Of a stretch of DNA of 64,000 bases, positions 51,733-60,566 are shown in pieces (position 1 is the stretch's first letter; each line of letters starts with the position of its first letter). A program made the translations under genes and the position numbers. The notes under the pieces were generated by a model. It worked only from the letters and a program-made list of their open reading frames with translations. It had not been told where the DNA came from and searched no databases. This DNA is from Sinosporangium album (GTDB lineage: Bacteria > Actinomycetota > Actinomycetes > Streptosporangiales > Streptosporangiaceae), in the NCBI RefSeq assembly GCF_900100605.1, contig NZ_FNCN01000008.1, positions 226,650 through 290,649 on the forward strand, in the 5' to 3' direction.

Positions 51733-52713
51733 TCAGGGGCGCACCGCGCCCACGAAACGGCCTCTGCCGTACGAGTCCAGCGGCGTGATCTTCACGACGT
51801 CGCCGGTCTGGGGCGCGTGGACCATCTTGCCTCCGCCCGCGTACATGCCGACGTGGCCCAGGCCGTGGCTGAAGAGCAGGTCGCCGGGCTGGATCTGGTC
51901 CATGGGCACACGGCGGCTGGAGCCCCAGCTCCACTGGTCCCACGTGGTGCGCGGCAGCGTGACCCCGGCGGAGCTCCAGGACGCCTGCATCAGCCCGGAG
52001 CAGTCCCAACTGCCCGGTCCGGTGCCGCCGTAGCGGTACGGCTTGCCAATCTGCCCATAGGCGAACTGCAGCGCGGCCAGTGCGTTCCCTGAGGCCGCCC
52101 CGGTGTACTGCTGCCCGGCGCTGCGGGTGTTGCCCCGCTTGTAGGTGCCCAGGCGGCGCAGCAGGCCCGTCTGGCGGACGATCAGCTTCTCGATCTTCTC
52201 CTTCTCCTTGCGAAGGTCGGACCGGGCCTGATCGGCCTCGGAGAGCGCCTCCTTGGCCTTGTCCCTGCGTTCTCGCAGCGAGCGGGTGGCCTCCTCGAAG
52301 GCGGACATGGTCTGGGCCTGCTCGGAGGACAGGTGGTCGAGGGCCGCCATTCCGCTGAGCAGCGAGCCGGGGTTGTTCTCCGCCGCGAGAGCGGGCCATC
52401 CCATGACGTCGCCGAAGCGGTAGCGGTTGACGGCGACGGCCACGAGGCGCTCGCGCATGGTGTCCACGCCCGCGCTCTGCCGCTCGTAGTCCGCGCTCAG
52501 CTCCTTGTGCTTCTTCCTGGCCTTCTTCAGACGCTCGCCGGCGAGGTTGTACTTGTCGACGACCTTGTCCGCCTCGTCGTTGAGCTTGGTGAGCCTCTCC
52601 CTGGCCTGAGCGACGGTGGGGCGAGGATCCGCGGCGGCTCCGTTGAGCGGGAGGAACAGGACGGCGGCGGCCAGGCCCGCGGCCATGGGGACTCGGCCGA
52701 ACCTCAACGGCAC
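51733..52713 (-). CDS. Secreted NlpC/P60 hydrolase with coiled-coil N-domain (RipA-like)
   Basis: About 326 residues. A signal sequence (GLAAAVLFLPLNGAAA) precedes a long coiled coil (ARERLTKLNDEADKVVDKYN to EKEKIEKLIVRQ), then the catalytic domain with Cys in SWDCSGLMQASW, His in GHVGMYAGG and MVHAPQTGD. It would cut peptide stems in peptidoglycan, with the coiled coil regulating or localising it as in RipA or PcsB. The GTG start is spaced from GGGTGAAAG; a TTG six codons earlier is possible. Confidence 0.92.
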   Translation of the reverse strand: MPLRFGRVPMAAGLAAAVLFLPLNGAAADPRPTVAQARERLTKLNDEADKVVDKYNLAGERLKKARKKHKELSADYERQSAGVDTMRERLVAVAVNRYRFGDVMGWPALAAENNPGSLLSGMAALDHLSSEQAQTMSAFEEATRSLRERRDKAKEALSEADQARSDLRKEKEKIEKLIVRQTGLLRRLGTYKRGNTRSAGQQYTGAASGNALAALQFAYGQIGKPYRYGGTGPGSWDCSGLMQASWSSAGVTLPRTTWDQWSWGSSRRVPMDQIQPGDLLFSHGLGHVGMYAGGGKMVHAPQTGDVVKITPLDSYGRGRFVGAVRP

Positions 52714-52899
52714 TACGCTTTCACCCTTCAATCAGCTCAATCAGCGTTTCGATCCTGCGGTCCGGCCGTGAGTACGCCGACCGACCACCGATCAGGGGGA
52801 TGGCCCGGCAAAGGCTCCATGCTCAGGACTTGGGGCGAAATAGTACTAAATCTACGCTGACTGACTCATGCTTTTGTTGGGATTGGCGAGAAAAGTGAG

Positions 52900-54210
52900 T
52901 CAGGCGCGGCCGAGTCGCCGCAGCAGCAGACCGGACGGCACGGGCCTCGCGCCCATCCTCCGCACCGAATCGGCCACCTCCCGGTCGGAGGAGACCACGG
53001 CGATCGCCCGGCCCTTCGGCTCGGCTCTGACGAGCTGTCTGATCAGGTCGTCGGCGCTCTGGCCGGGGACGCTGAACATCACCCTCACCCCGCGCGGCGC
53101 GGCCACCTGCACGGGGGCGTTCAGCTCCGCGCCGTCGAAGACGCAGGTGATCTCGATGCGGGTCTGCGCGACCAGCCCGCCGAGCCCGGTGAGCAGCCGG
53201 GTACGCTGATCGGCCAGCGTCAACGCCCCATAACCGCTCTTGGTCACGTTGTAACCGTCGACGATCAGATGCGGCTGCGGAAGGGCGAGCAACTGATCGA
53301 GCAGCGCCGGATCATCGTCTGACAGCGCCCGCGCGGGGACCCCCGGCCTCGACGGAGCGGCCGCGGTCACCGAATCGGCCGGCCGGGAGATCGTAGAGGG
53401 CAGCGCCAGCTCCCTGCGGAGCCCGGCCGCCGCGTCCTGCAGCGCGTCGAGCAGCACACGCACCCGCGCGTCCTCGACGCTGCGGCCCTCCCGCGCCGAC
53501 CGGCGCGTCGCCTCCATCTGCCGCTCGGCGTCGGCCAGCCGCTCGCGCAGCCGCCGCAGCTCGGCCTCGCCCGCGCTGCCCGCGGCCGTCAGCGCGGCCC
53601 GGGCCTCCTCGGCGGCATGCTCGCTCTCCACGGCGCGGCGCTCGGCGGACTTGGCCTTCTCGCGGGCGTCGTGGAGCTTGCGCCGCAGATCGGAATTCTC
53701 CGAACGCGCGGATCTTAGTTGCTCGCGCAGCCGCTCCGCCTCCTCCTTGGAGGAGGACTTGAGCACGGCGACCTGCTCGCGCAGGCGCGTGATGGTCTGC
53801 TCGTTGGCCGACCCCTCGGCCACGGCCGTGCGCTCCAGCTCGGCCCGCGCGTCCTCGACCATGCCGACCCAGCCGGGCGGCCGGGTGAGGTAGGCGGCTG
53901 CGGCCACCAGCACCGGCTCGGCGGCGGGCGGCACCGTGCCCTCGGCCAGACTGCTCACCAGAGCGGGCCACCCGGCCGCCAGCGCCTCGGCGACGTGCTC
54001 GCGGAACTCCTTGTCGGTCTCCAACTGAGCCGCGATCGGGGTCGCCCCCAGCCTGGCCCGCTTGCGCGGCTCGAACTTGCTGATGCCGCGCAGCGGCGGA
54101 GGCACCGAGGGGGCCGGGAGCGACGCCAGGACCTGCGCGGCGAGCTCCACCACGTGTAACCGAACCTGCTCGGGCAGCGGACGAGACAGGCCCTCTCCGG
54201 CTGAACTCAT
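52900..54210 (-). CDS. NYN (PIN-like) RNase-domain protein with coiled coil
   Basis: A 436-residue protein. The middle (about 150-280) is a charged coiled coil (LREQVAVLKSSSKEEAERLREQ). The C-terminal domain is a YacP/NYN nuclease fold: HLIVDGYNVTKSGYG with the first Asp, ITCVFDGAEL, and SADDLIRQLV with further acids, ending IAVVSSDREVADSV. The start at MSSAGEGL follows GGGGAC. An RNA-processing role is inferred from the family (Rae1-like). Confidence 0.86.
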   Translation of the reverse strand: MSSAGEGLSRPLPEQVRLHVVELAAQVLASLPAPSVPPPLRGISKFEPRKRARLGATPIAAQLETDKEFREHVAEALAAGWPALVSSLAEGTVPPAAEPVLVAAAAYLTRPPGWVGMVEDARAELERTAVAEGSANEQTITRLREQVAVLKSSSKEEAERLREQLRSARSENSDLRRKLHDAREKAKSAERRAVESEHAAEEARAALTAAGSAGEAELRRLRERLADAERQMEATRRSAREGRSVEDARVRVLLDALQDAAAGLRRELALPSTISRPADSVTAAAPSRPGVPARALSDDDPALLDQLLALPQPHLIVDGYNVTKSGYGALTLADQRTRLLTGLGGLVAQTRIEITCVFDGAELNAPVQVAAPRGVRVMFSVPGQSADDLIRQLVRAEPKGRAIAVVSSDREVADSVRRMGARPVPSGLLLRRLGRA

Positions 54211-54335
54211 CCCACGTCCCCTTAGTCCACCTCTCGGCACTGGTCTGTCACTAAGGGTACGGCTGCCGCAGGCATGGGCGTGTCTCAGGCCACAGTTAGG
54301 CACCCTCCGGCACGGAACGAACCGCTTCAGTAATC

Positions 54336-55001
54336 CTATGAGGAGATCAATCCCGCATCCTGGACCAGCAGTGCGACCTGCACTCTGTTGTTCAATTCAA
54401 GTTTGGTCAAGACTCTAGAAACATGCGCTTTGACGGTCGCCACACTCATGAACAACTCGCCGCCGATCTCCGCGTTGGCCTTGCCCCGGCCCACCGCCAC
54501 GGCCACCTCGCGCTCGCGCTCGCTCAGCCTGGCCAGCAGCGCCCTGGCCCTCTCCCGGCGCGAGTCCACGGCCGTCTCCGACACATGCGAGATCAACTGG
54601 CGGGTGACGGCCGGTGACAGGATCGGCTCCCCCGCGGCGACCTTGCGGATGGCCGCGACCAGCTCCGCGGGCGGGGTGTCCTTGAGCAGGAAACCGGCCG
54701 CCCCGGCCCGCAGGGCGCGCAGCACCTGGGCGTCGGCGTGGAACGTGGTAAGCACGACGACCTCCGGCGCCCCGGCCACCGCGCGGAGCCGCTCGGTGGC
54801 GGTCAGGCCGTCGACCTTCGGCATCCGGATGTCCATCAGCACCACGTCCGGCCGGTGCCGGGCGACCAGCGCGGGCACCTCCTCGCCGTCGGCCGCCTCT
54901 CCCGCGACCCGGATCTCCTCTGCTCCGGCCAGGATCATCGAGAGCCCGGCGCGGACAAGCGCGTCGTCGTCAACGATCAGAACGCTGATGGGTGAACTCA
55001 T
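54336..55001 (-). CDS. NarL/LuxR-type response regulator
   Basis: A 221-residue regulator. The receiver starts ISVLIVDDDALVRAGLSMIL with phospho-Asp in VVLMDIRMPKVDG and Lys in FLLKDTPPAEL; the LuxR helix-turn-helix is LSEREREVAVAVGRGKANAEIGGELFMSVATVKAHVSRVL. Its ATG overlaps the kinase stop (ATGA). No target site is evident. Confidence 0.93.
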   Translation of the reverse strand: MSSPISVLIVDDDALVRAGLSMILAGAEEIRVAGEAADGEEVPALVARHRPDVVLMDIRMPKVDGLTATERLRAVAGAPEVVVLTTFHADAQVLRALRAGAAGFLLKDTPPAELVAAIRKVAAGEPILSPAVTRQLISHVSETAVDSRRERARALLARLSEREREVAVAVGRGKANAEIGGELFMSVATVKAHVSRVLTKLELNNRVQVALLVQDAGLISS

Positions 55002-56275
55002 GCCGGCCACGGTAGCCACGCCTTCAGCCGGAAGTCACCGCCGGGACCGTGACCGTGCTCAACGTGACCGTGTCCGACGTGACCGTGCTCGACGTGACCG
55101 TATTCCAGTCGGCCTCCGGCGAGCTCGGCCCGTTCGGTCATGCCGATCAGCCCGGTGCCGGCGCCGGGAATCCGGTCGGGGGCCGGCGGGCCACCGCCCG
55201 CTCCCTTGGCGGACGCCGCGAGGGCGGGCACCCGGTTGTGCACCTCGGCGGTGACCCCCTCCCCCGGAGCTCCCCCGACCCGCACGGCGACCTGCTCGCC
55301 TCCCGCGTGCTTGCGGGCGTTGGTGAGCGCCTCCTGGACGATCCGGTAGACGTTCCGTCCGAGCGCCTCCGGGGGCTCCCCCGTCACCGACATCTCGAAG
55401 GCCACCGACATGCCCGCCTGCCTGGACTCCTCCACCAGATCCGACAGGTCGGCGAGCGTGGGCTGCGGCCGTTCGGGCTGCCCGTCTCCCTGCCCGTGCC
55501 GCAGCACCCCGATGACCTCCCTGAGATCCTGGAGCGCCTGATGGGCGCTCGACCGGATCGCCCCCGCCGCGCGGGAGATCTCCGCGGCCGGGGCGTCCGG
55601 CCGGAACTCCAGCGCTCCCGCGTGCAGGCTGAGCAGGGAGATCCGGTGCGCGAGCACATCGTGCATCTCGCGTGCGATGCGCTCGCGTTCGAGGTGACGC
55701 GCGCGTTCCTCCCGCAGCCCCGCCTCGACCTCGGCCCGGTGCGCCCGCTCGCGCAGCGAGTGAACCAGTTGCCTGCGGGCCTGGACGAACATGCCCCAGG
55801 TCATCGTCAGCAGATAGAAGCTCGCGGTGCTCACGACCGTGCCCCAGTATTTCAGCTCGGGATCGGGGTAGAACGCCGCCCACGGCAGCGTCGCGGCCAT
55901 GTGCAGACCGCCGACCACCGCCACCACGCGAAAGGGCCGGTGCACCGCCACCGTGAACACGGCGACGATCACCGCTCCCGAGGCGAGCTGCGCGAACATC
56001 GTGAAGGGCAGCAGCCCGACGGCCAGCCCCACCGGCCAGCGGCGGCGCAGCCACACGGCGGCGCAGGCGCCCGCTCCGATCACCTGCTCCACGAGCACGA
56101 CGTGCTGCGGCCGACCCTGCAACTCCGATATGGCCAGCAAGGTGACTAGCGCCGCCAAGAGGAAGAGCGTGATGTCGACGATCCAGTCGCGGGTCGACCG
56201 CCGGACCCTGCCGAGCCGCCCGTCCGATGTGTCGCCGAGCAGGGCGGCGGGCAGCGCCCAGCGGTATTCCATCAT
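54998..56275 (-). CDS. NarX-like sensor histidine kinase (HisKA_3)
   Basis: A 425-residue kinase with four or five N-terminal membrane helices (DITLFLLAALVTLLAISEL onward). The dimerisation/phospho motif is REMHDVLAHRISLLSLHAGAL, and the ATPase part has IVQEALTNARKHA and GTGLIGMTERAELAGG. Between the last box and the end is a His/Gly/Val insert encoded by 15-bp tandem repeats. It is the partner of the following response regulator. Confidence 0.9.
   Translation of the reverse strand: MMEYRWALPAALLGDTSDGRLGRVRRSTRDWIVDITLFLLAALVTLLAISELQGRPQHVVLVEQVIGAGACAAVWLRRRWPVGLAVGLLPFTMFAQLASGAVIVAVFTVAVHRPFRVVAVVGGLHMAATLPWAAFYPDPELKYWGTVVSTASFYLLTMTWGMFVQARRQLVHSLRERAHRAEVEAGLREERARHLERERIAREMHDVLAHRISLLSLHAGALEFRPDAPAAEISRAAGAIRSSAHQALQDLREVIGVLRHGQGDGQPERPQPTLADLSDLVEESRQAGMSVAFEMSVTGEPPEALGRNVYRIVQEALTNARKHAGGEQVAVRVGGAPGEGVTAEVHNRVPALAASAKGAGGGPPAPDRIPGAGTGLIGMTERAELAGGRLEYGHVEHGHVGHGHVEHGHGPGGDFRLKAWLPWPA
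55049..55108 (+). repeat. 15-bp minisatellite near the end of the sensor kinase gene
   Basis: Four units with core GTGACCGTGCTCGAC (variants CTCAAC, TCCGAC, ATTCCAG). In the minus-strand frame they encode repeats such as VEHGH and VGHGH. Copy changes would keep frame. Confidence 0.85.
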
Positions 56276-56654
56276 GTTTGAGGAGGTTATGGCCTTGGGC
56301 GGATCGTACGGTAGCGACCAAAGTCGATGTCATGCGGCGACCTTGGACGCCTGATCCGCTTCCGAAGGCCGACGCGGCCCGCCGCCCTGTCAGATGACGC
56401 TTGACCATCGTGAAGGCCCTTCTCGAAGTCCTCGGCATCCTGGCCCGCACGCGGACCGTGAACACCGCCCGTGGACCGATCCGGCACCGTTCCGCCCGGC
56501 CGTTGGAGCGCTCTACACGGTGCTCCCCCGTTCGGCGTGGGCGCCTTCCCAAGGCCCGGCCACGGGTGCGGGAACCTCCGTCCGATCGCGCCTGCCGGGA
56601 TGCCCGTACGGCTTAAGCGGTGATCTGCCTGAGGACTTGTCGGTGCCGCCTTCT
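56276..56654. other. 379-base gap between the sensor kinase and the exonuclease gene
   Basis: A divergent region. Open frames on both strands cross it without ribosome sites, including an in-frame upstream extension of the exonuclease gene from 56394. I see no strong repeat, tRNA or motif. GAGGAC at 56627 could belong to an alternative exonuclease start. Confidence 0.45.
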
Positions 56655-58391
56655 ATGGTCTTGGTCGTGGACGCGGTACAGGGAACGTTGGACGACCTGG
56701 GCACTCCCCTCAGCGACGTCACTTTCGTCGTGTTCGACTTGGAGACGACCGGGGGCTCCGCCTCGGAGCACGCCATCACCGAGATCGGCGCCGTCAAGGT
56801 GCGCGGAGGGGAGGTGATCGGCGAGCTCGCGACGCTCGTCGACCCGGGCGGCCCCATCCCGCCGTTCATCTCGGTGCTGACCGGCATCACCGACGCGATG
56901 GTGGTCGCGGCCCCCAGAATCGAGTCGGTGCTGCCCAGCTTCCTGGAGTTCATCAGGGGGACGACGCTGGTCGCCCACAACGCCGGTTTCGACGTGGGGT
57001 TCATCAAAGCCGCCTGCGCCGCCCACGGCTATCCCCCGCCGATCAACGCCGTGCTCGACACCGTCGATCTGGCCCGCCGCCTGCTGACCCGCGACGAGAC
57101 CCCCAACTGCAAGCTCGCGACGCTCGCGCGGCTCTTCCGCACCTCCACAGAGCCCTGCCACCGGGCGTTGCAGGACGCCCGGGCGACGGTCGGGGTGCTC
57201 CACGGGCTGATCGAGCGCGCCGGGTCGTTCGACGTGCACACGGTGGAGGACCTCCGTTCGTTCGTCCGCGCCCCGACGCCCGAGCAGCGCCGCAAGCGCC
57301 ACCTGGCCGACCTCGTGCCGCACGCCCCCGGCGTCTACGTGTTCGAGGACGCCCATGGGGAGGCGCTCTACATCGGCAAGAGCACGAACCTGCGCAACCG
57401 CGTCCGGTCCTACTTCACCGCGAGCGAGACGCGTCCCCGCATCCGCGAGATGATCGGCGTCGCCGAACGGGTGCGGCCCATCGTGTGCGCGACCGCGCTG
57501 GAGGCCGAGGTGCGCGAGCTGCGGCTGATCGGCGCGGCCAAGCCGCGTTACAATCGCAAGTCCCGCTTCCCGGAGAAGGCCGTGTGGCTGAAGCTCACCG
57601 ACGAGCCCTTCCCCCGGCTCTCGATCGTCCGCGAGGTGAAGGACGACCAGGGCACCTACCTCGGCCCGTTCGGCAGCACCCGCCTCGCCGACGACGCGCG
57701 GGCCGCCCTGCACGAGGCCGTACCGCTGCGCCGCTGCACCGAGCGGCTCACGCTCCGCACCACGCGGCCCGCCTGCGCCCTGGCCGGGATCGGCCGCTGC
57801 GGGGCGCCCTGCGAGGGGCGCGAGAGCCCGGCGGCCTACCACGAGCACGTCGACGCGGCACGCGAGGCCATGACCGGCGACGCGGGCGCGGTGTTCACAG
57901 CCCTGGAGGCCCGCATGGAGCGCCTGGCCGCCGAGCAGCGCTACGAGGAGGCCGCCGTCGACCGCGACAGACTCGCCGCCTACGTGCGCACCGCGGCCCG
58001 CATGCAGCGCCTGTCCTCGCTCACCAGGCTTCCCCACCTCGTGGCCGCCTCGCCCGCCTTCAGCGGCGGGTGGGAGATCCACGTGGTGAGGCACGGCAGG
58101 CTGACGGCGGCGGGGGTGATGCCCAAGGGGGCCCACCCGGCGCCCTTCGTCGAGGCGCTGGTCGCCACCGCCGAGACCGTCTCCCCAGGACCCGGCCCGA
58201 CCCCCGCGGCCACCGCCGAGGAGACCGAGTGCGTGCTCCGCTGGCTTGAGTCGCCGGGGGTGCGGCTGGTGGAGGTCGACGGCGAGTGGAGCCTGCCCGC
58301 GCGGGGCGCGGCCCGCCTCAAAGCCCGCATCGACCTCGCCTACGCGCCCCGGCACCGGCCCTCCTCCCGGGAGGGGCGCCCCCTACGCTAG
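56655..58391 (+). CDS. DEDDh exonuclease fused to UvrC-like GIY-YIG nuclease
   Basis: About 578 residues. The N-terminal DnaQ-type exonuclease has Asp28/Glu30 in VVFDLETTG, Asp113 in NAGFD, and His169...Asp174 in CHRALQDA. A GIY-YIG domain follows (APGVYVFEDAHGEALYIGKS), then a UvrC-like Cys-rich region and UVR motif (ERLAAEQRYEEAAVDRDRL). It lacks the UvrC RNaseH and HhH domains. The layout equals Rv2191 of M. tuberculosis. A repair role is likely. The start is uncertain: ATG 56655, GTG 56667, or an upstream in-frame codon. Confidence 0.88.
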   Translation: MVLVVDAVQGTLDDLGTPLSDVTFVVFDLETTGGSASEHAITEIGAVKVRGGEVIGELATLVDPGGPIPPFISVLTGITDAMVVAAPRIESVLPSFLEFIRGTTLVAHNAGFDVGFIKAACAAHGYPPPINAVLDTVDLARRLLTRDETPNCKLATLARLFRTSTEPCHRALQDARATVGVLHGLIERAGSFDVHTVEDLRSFVRAPTPEQRRKRHLADLVPHAPGVYVFEDAHGEALYIGKSTNLRNRVRSYFTASETRPRIREMIGVAERVRPIVCATALEAEVRELRLIGAAKPRYNRKSRFPEKAVWLKLTDEPFPRLSIVREVKDDQGTYLGPFGSTRLADDARAALHEAVPLRRCTERLTLRTTRPACALAGIGRCGAPCEGRESPAAYHEHVDAAREAMTGDAGAVFTALEARMERLAAEQRYEEAAVDRDRLAAYVRTAARMQRLSSLTRLPHLVAASPAFSGGWEIHVVRHGRLTAAGVMPKGAHPAPFVEALVATAETVSPGPGPTPAATAEETECVLRWLESPGVRLVEVDGEWSLPARGAARLKARIDLAYAPRHRPSSREGRPLR

Positions 58392-58455
58392 GGATTACGC
58401 ATCTAGGGACTACCCAGACGTTCAGCCGTTCAGCCGTTCAGCGCGAGGAGGAAGA

Positions 58456-58743
58456 GTGGTCACGGCCATCGTCCACATCAACGCCGAGGTGGACCGCATC
58501 CCCGAGGTCGCCCAGGCCATCGCCGCCCTCGACGAGGTCAGCGAGGTCTACTCCATCACCGGTGAATACGACCTGCTGGCAATGGTGCGGGTCGCGAGCT
58601 ACGAGCAGGTCGCGGAGGTGATCCCGGGACGGCTCAACAAGATCCCCGGCGTGCTCGACACCGTGACGCAGCTGGCCTTCCGCACCTATTCCCGGCACGA
58701 CCTCGACGCCGCGTTCTCCCTCGGCCTGTCCGAGTCCGACTGA
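58456..58743 (+). CDS. Stand-alone Lrp/AsnC ligand-binding (RAM) domain protein
   Basis: A 95-residue RAM domain without helix-turn-helix: VTAIVHINAEVDRIPEVAQAI, EVSEVYSITGEYDLLAMVRV and VLDTVTQLAFRTYSRHDL. Such small proteins bind amino acids and may act as sensors through partner proteins. The GTG start follows GAGGAAGA. An extended frame upstream has no support. It ends before a strong terminator. Confidence 0.88.
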   Translation: MVTAIVHINAEVDRIPEVAQAIAALDEVSEVYSITGEYDLLAMVRVASYEQVAEVIPGRLNKIPGVLDTVTQLAFRTYSRHDLDAAFSLGLSESD

Positions 58744-58796
58744 CCTTCCGCCGAGGGCGGCAGGGCTTCGCACGAGACGAACGCACGACGCGACGG

Positions 58797-58835
58797 CGAA
58801 GGGGGCGGGGCGCCTGTGGCGCCCCGCCCCCTTCG
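58797..58835. terminator. 18-bp bidirectional terminator between the RAM gene and qcrB
   Basis: AAGGGGGCGGGGCGCC (58799-58814) pairs perfectly with 58818-58833 over a three-base loop, with two further pairs outside. It lies between convergent genes. The A and T ends give a short T tract in both directions. Confidence 0.85.
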
Positions 58836-58877
58836 TTGCGTGGTGACAGCTCCGTCAGACCGGGGTCTAACGACCCC

Positions 58878-60566
58878 TCATCGGCCGATCGACGACTGGT
58901 CGTCTCCTCCGCCGACGGCGGCGTGCTCATCCTCGCCGTGGCCGTGGCCCTGATGGATGGCGATCTTCTCGCCACCGTAGGCACGGCTCATCTTGGCCCT
59001 GAGCTTGCCGAGCGGGCCGCGCATGCTCTTCGGCGGGATGCCGTCGCGCTCCTCGGCCTCGTCGGCGCCGGGCAGCATCGGCACAGGCTTCTTGTCGAGC
59101 ATGTGGTCGGCGATGTCCTCGGCCGCGGGCACGTGGATCTCGATGTATTCACCGCTCGGAAGACGCTTGATGACACCCGATTCCACGCCATGACCGATGA
59201 CCTCGGCGTCCTTGCGCTGCAGGCCGATGCAGATCGAGTAGGTGACCGCATATGTGATGGCCGGCAGGACGAAGATCATCACTCGGCCGACGAGCGTGGT
59301 GACGAACAGCGAGATGTGGAACTTCGCCGAGATCTCGTCGTTCGCGCCGAGCAGCCACAGCACGCCGTAGAACGAGATCGCCGACATACCGATCGCGGTG
59401 CGGTGCGGGTTGTTGCGCGGACGGTCGCACACGTGGTGCTCGCGCCGGTCGCCGGTGACCCACTGTTCCAGGAACGGATAGAGCGCCAGACCGGTCATGA
59501 TGATGCCCATGGGCACCAAGGCCGGGATGATCACGCTCAACGGCAGTGTGTAACCGAGGAAGTTGATCTCCCATGCGGGCATCAACCGCAGCGCGCCCTC
59601 CAGGAAGCCCATGTAGAAGTCGGGCTGGGAGCCTGCGGAGATGTCCGCCGGTGTATACGGGCCGAACAGCCAGATCGGGTTGATCTGGGCGAAGGTTCCG
59701 AGGCCCGCGATCACCGCGAACGTGAACAGGAAGTACGCGCCCGCCTTGGCCATGAAGGCCGGGTAGAACGGTGCGCCCACCACGTTCGTGTTCGTGCGGC
59801 CCTTACCCGGCATCTGGGTGTGCTTCTGGACCCACATCAGGATCATGTGGGCCGTGATCAGCGCCAGCAGGATGCCGGGGATCAGCAGCACGTGCAGGGT
59901 GAAGAACCTGGAGATGATATCCGTGCCCGGATATTCACCACCGAACAGGAAGAAGGTGAGGTAGGTGCCGATCAGCGGCAGCGAGATCGCCACACCCTCG
60001 GTGATGCGCAGACCCGCGCCCGACAGGAGGTCGTCGGGGAGCGAGTAGCCGGTCAGACCCTCAAGCAGCGCCAGCGTGAGCAGCCCGACGCCGATCAGCC
60101 AGTTGAGCTCGCGCGGCTTGCGGTACGCGCCGGTGAAGAACACCCGGAGCGCGTGCACCATCATGCCGGCCACGAACAGCAGCGCCGCCCAGTGGTGCAT
60201 CTGCCGCATGAGCAGACCACCCCGGACCTCGAAGCTGATGTGCAGCGCCGAGGCGTACGCCTCCGACATGCCGACGCCCTTGAGCGGCTCGTAGGAACCG
60301 TCGTAGATGACGTGGGCCATGCTGGGCTTGAACCAGAACGTCAGGAACGTGCCGGTCAGCAGGAGGATGATGAACGAGTAGAGCGCGATCTCCCCGAGCA
60401 GGAACGACCAGTGGTCCGGGAAGATCTTCCGCATGTTGCGCTTGAGGAAGTTGCCCGCCCCGACGCGGTCGTCCAGGAAGGTGCTGATGCCGGCGATCGC
60501 CTTGGGCGGAGCCGCGTTCGTGCCTCTCTGAACGGTGCCCACACCATTTGCCGTCATTTCGCTCAT
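58878..60566 (-). CDS. qcrB: Cytochrome bc1 complex cytochrome b subunit
   Basis: A 562-residue membrane protein of the menaquinol:cytochrome c reductase. Haem-ligand regions are RQMHHWAALLFVAGMMVHALRVF and FFTLHVLLIPGILLALITAHMILM, and the Q-site shows an FGPYTPAD motif. The last 120 residues form a cytoplasmic extension ending in a His/Asp/Gly-rich tail, usual in actinobacteria. Its start overlaps the qcrA stop by four bases. Confidence 0.96.
   Translation of the reverse strand: MSEMTANGVGTVQRGTNAAPPKAIAGISTFLDDRVGAGNFLKRNMRKIFPDHWSFLLGEIALYSFIILLLTGTFLTFWFKPSMAHVIYDGSYEPLKGVGMSEAYASALHISFEVRGGLLMRQMHHWAALLFVAGMMVHALRVFFTGAYRKPRELNWLIGVGLLTLALLEGLTGYSLPDDLLSGAGLRITEGVAISLPLIGTYLTFFLFGGEYPGTDIISRFFTLHVLLIPGILLALITAHMILMWVQKHTQMPGKGRTNTNVVGAPFYPAFMAKAGAYFLFTFAVIAGLGTFAQINPIWLFGPYTPADISAGSQPDFYMGFLEGALRLMPAWEINFLGYTLPLSVIIPALVPMGIIMTGLALYPFLEQWVTGDRREHHVCDRPRNNPHRTAIGMSAISFYGVLWLLGANDEISAKFHISLFVTTLVGRVMIFVLPAITYAVTYSICIGLQRKDAEVIGHGVESGVIKRLPSGEYIEIHVPAAEDIADHMLDKKPVPMLPGADEAEERDGIPPKSMRGPLGKLRAKMSRAYGGEKIAIHQGHGHGEDEHAAVGGGDDQSSIGR

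Noticed and set aside
56394..56654. 87-codon N-terminal extension of the exonuclease
   Set aside because: Residues are low-complexity, no ribosome site precedes it, and family members start close to the first exonuclease strand.
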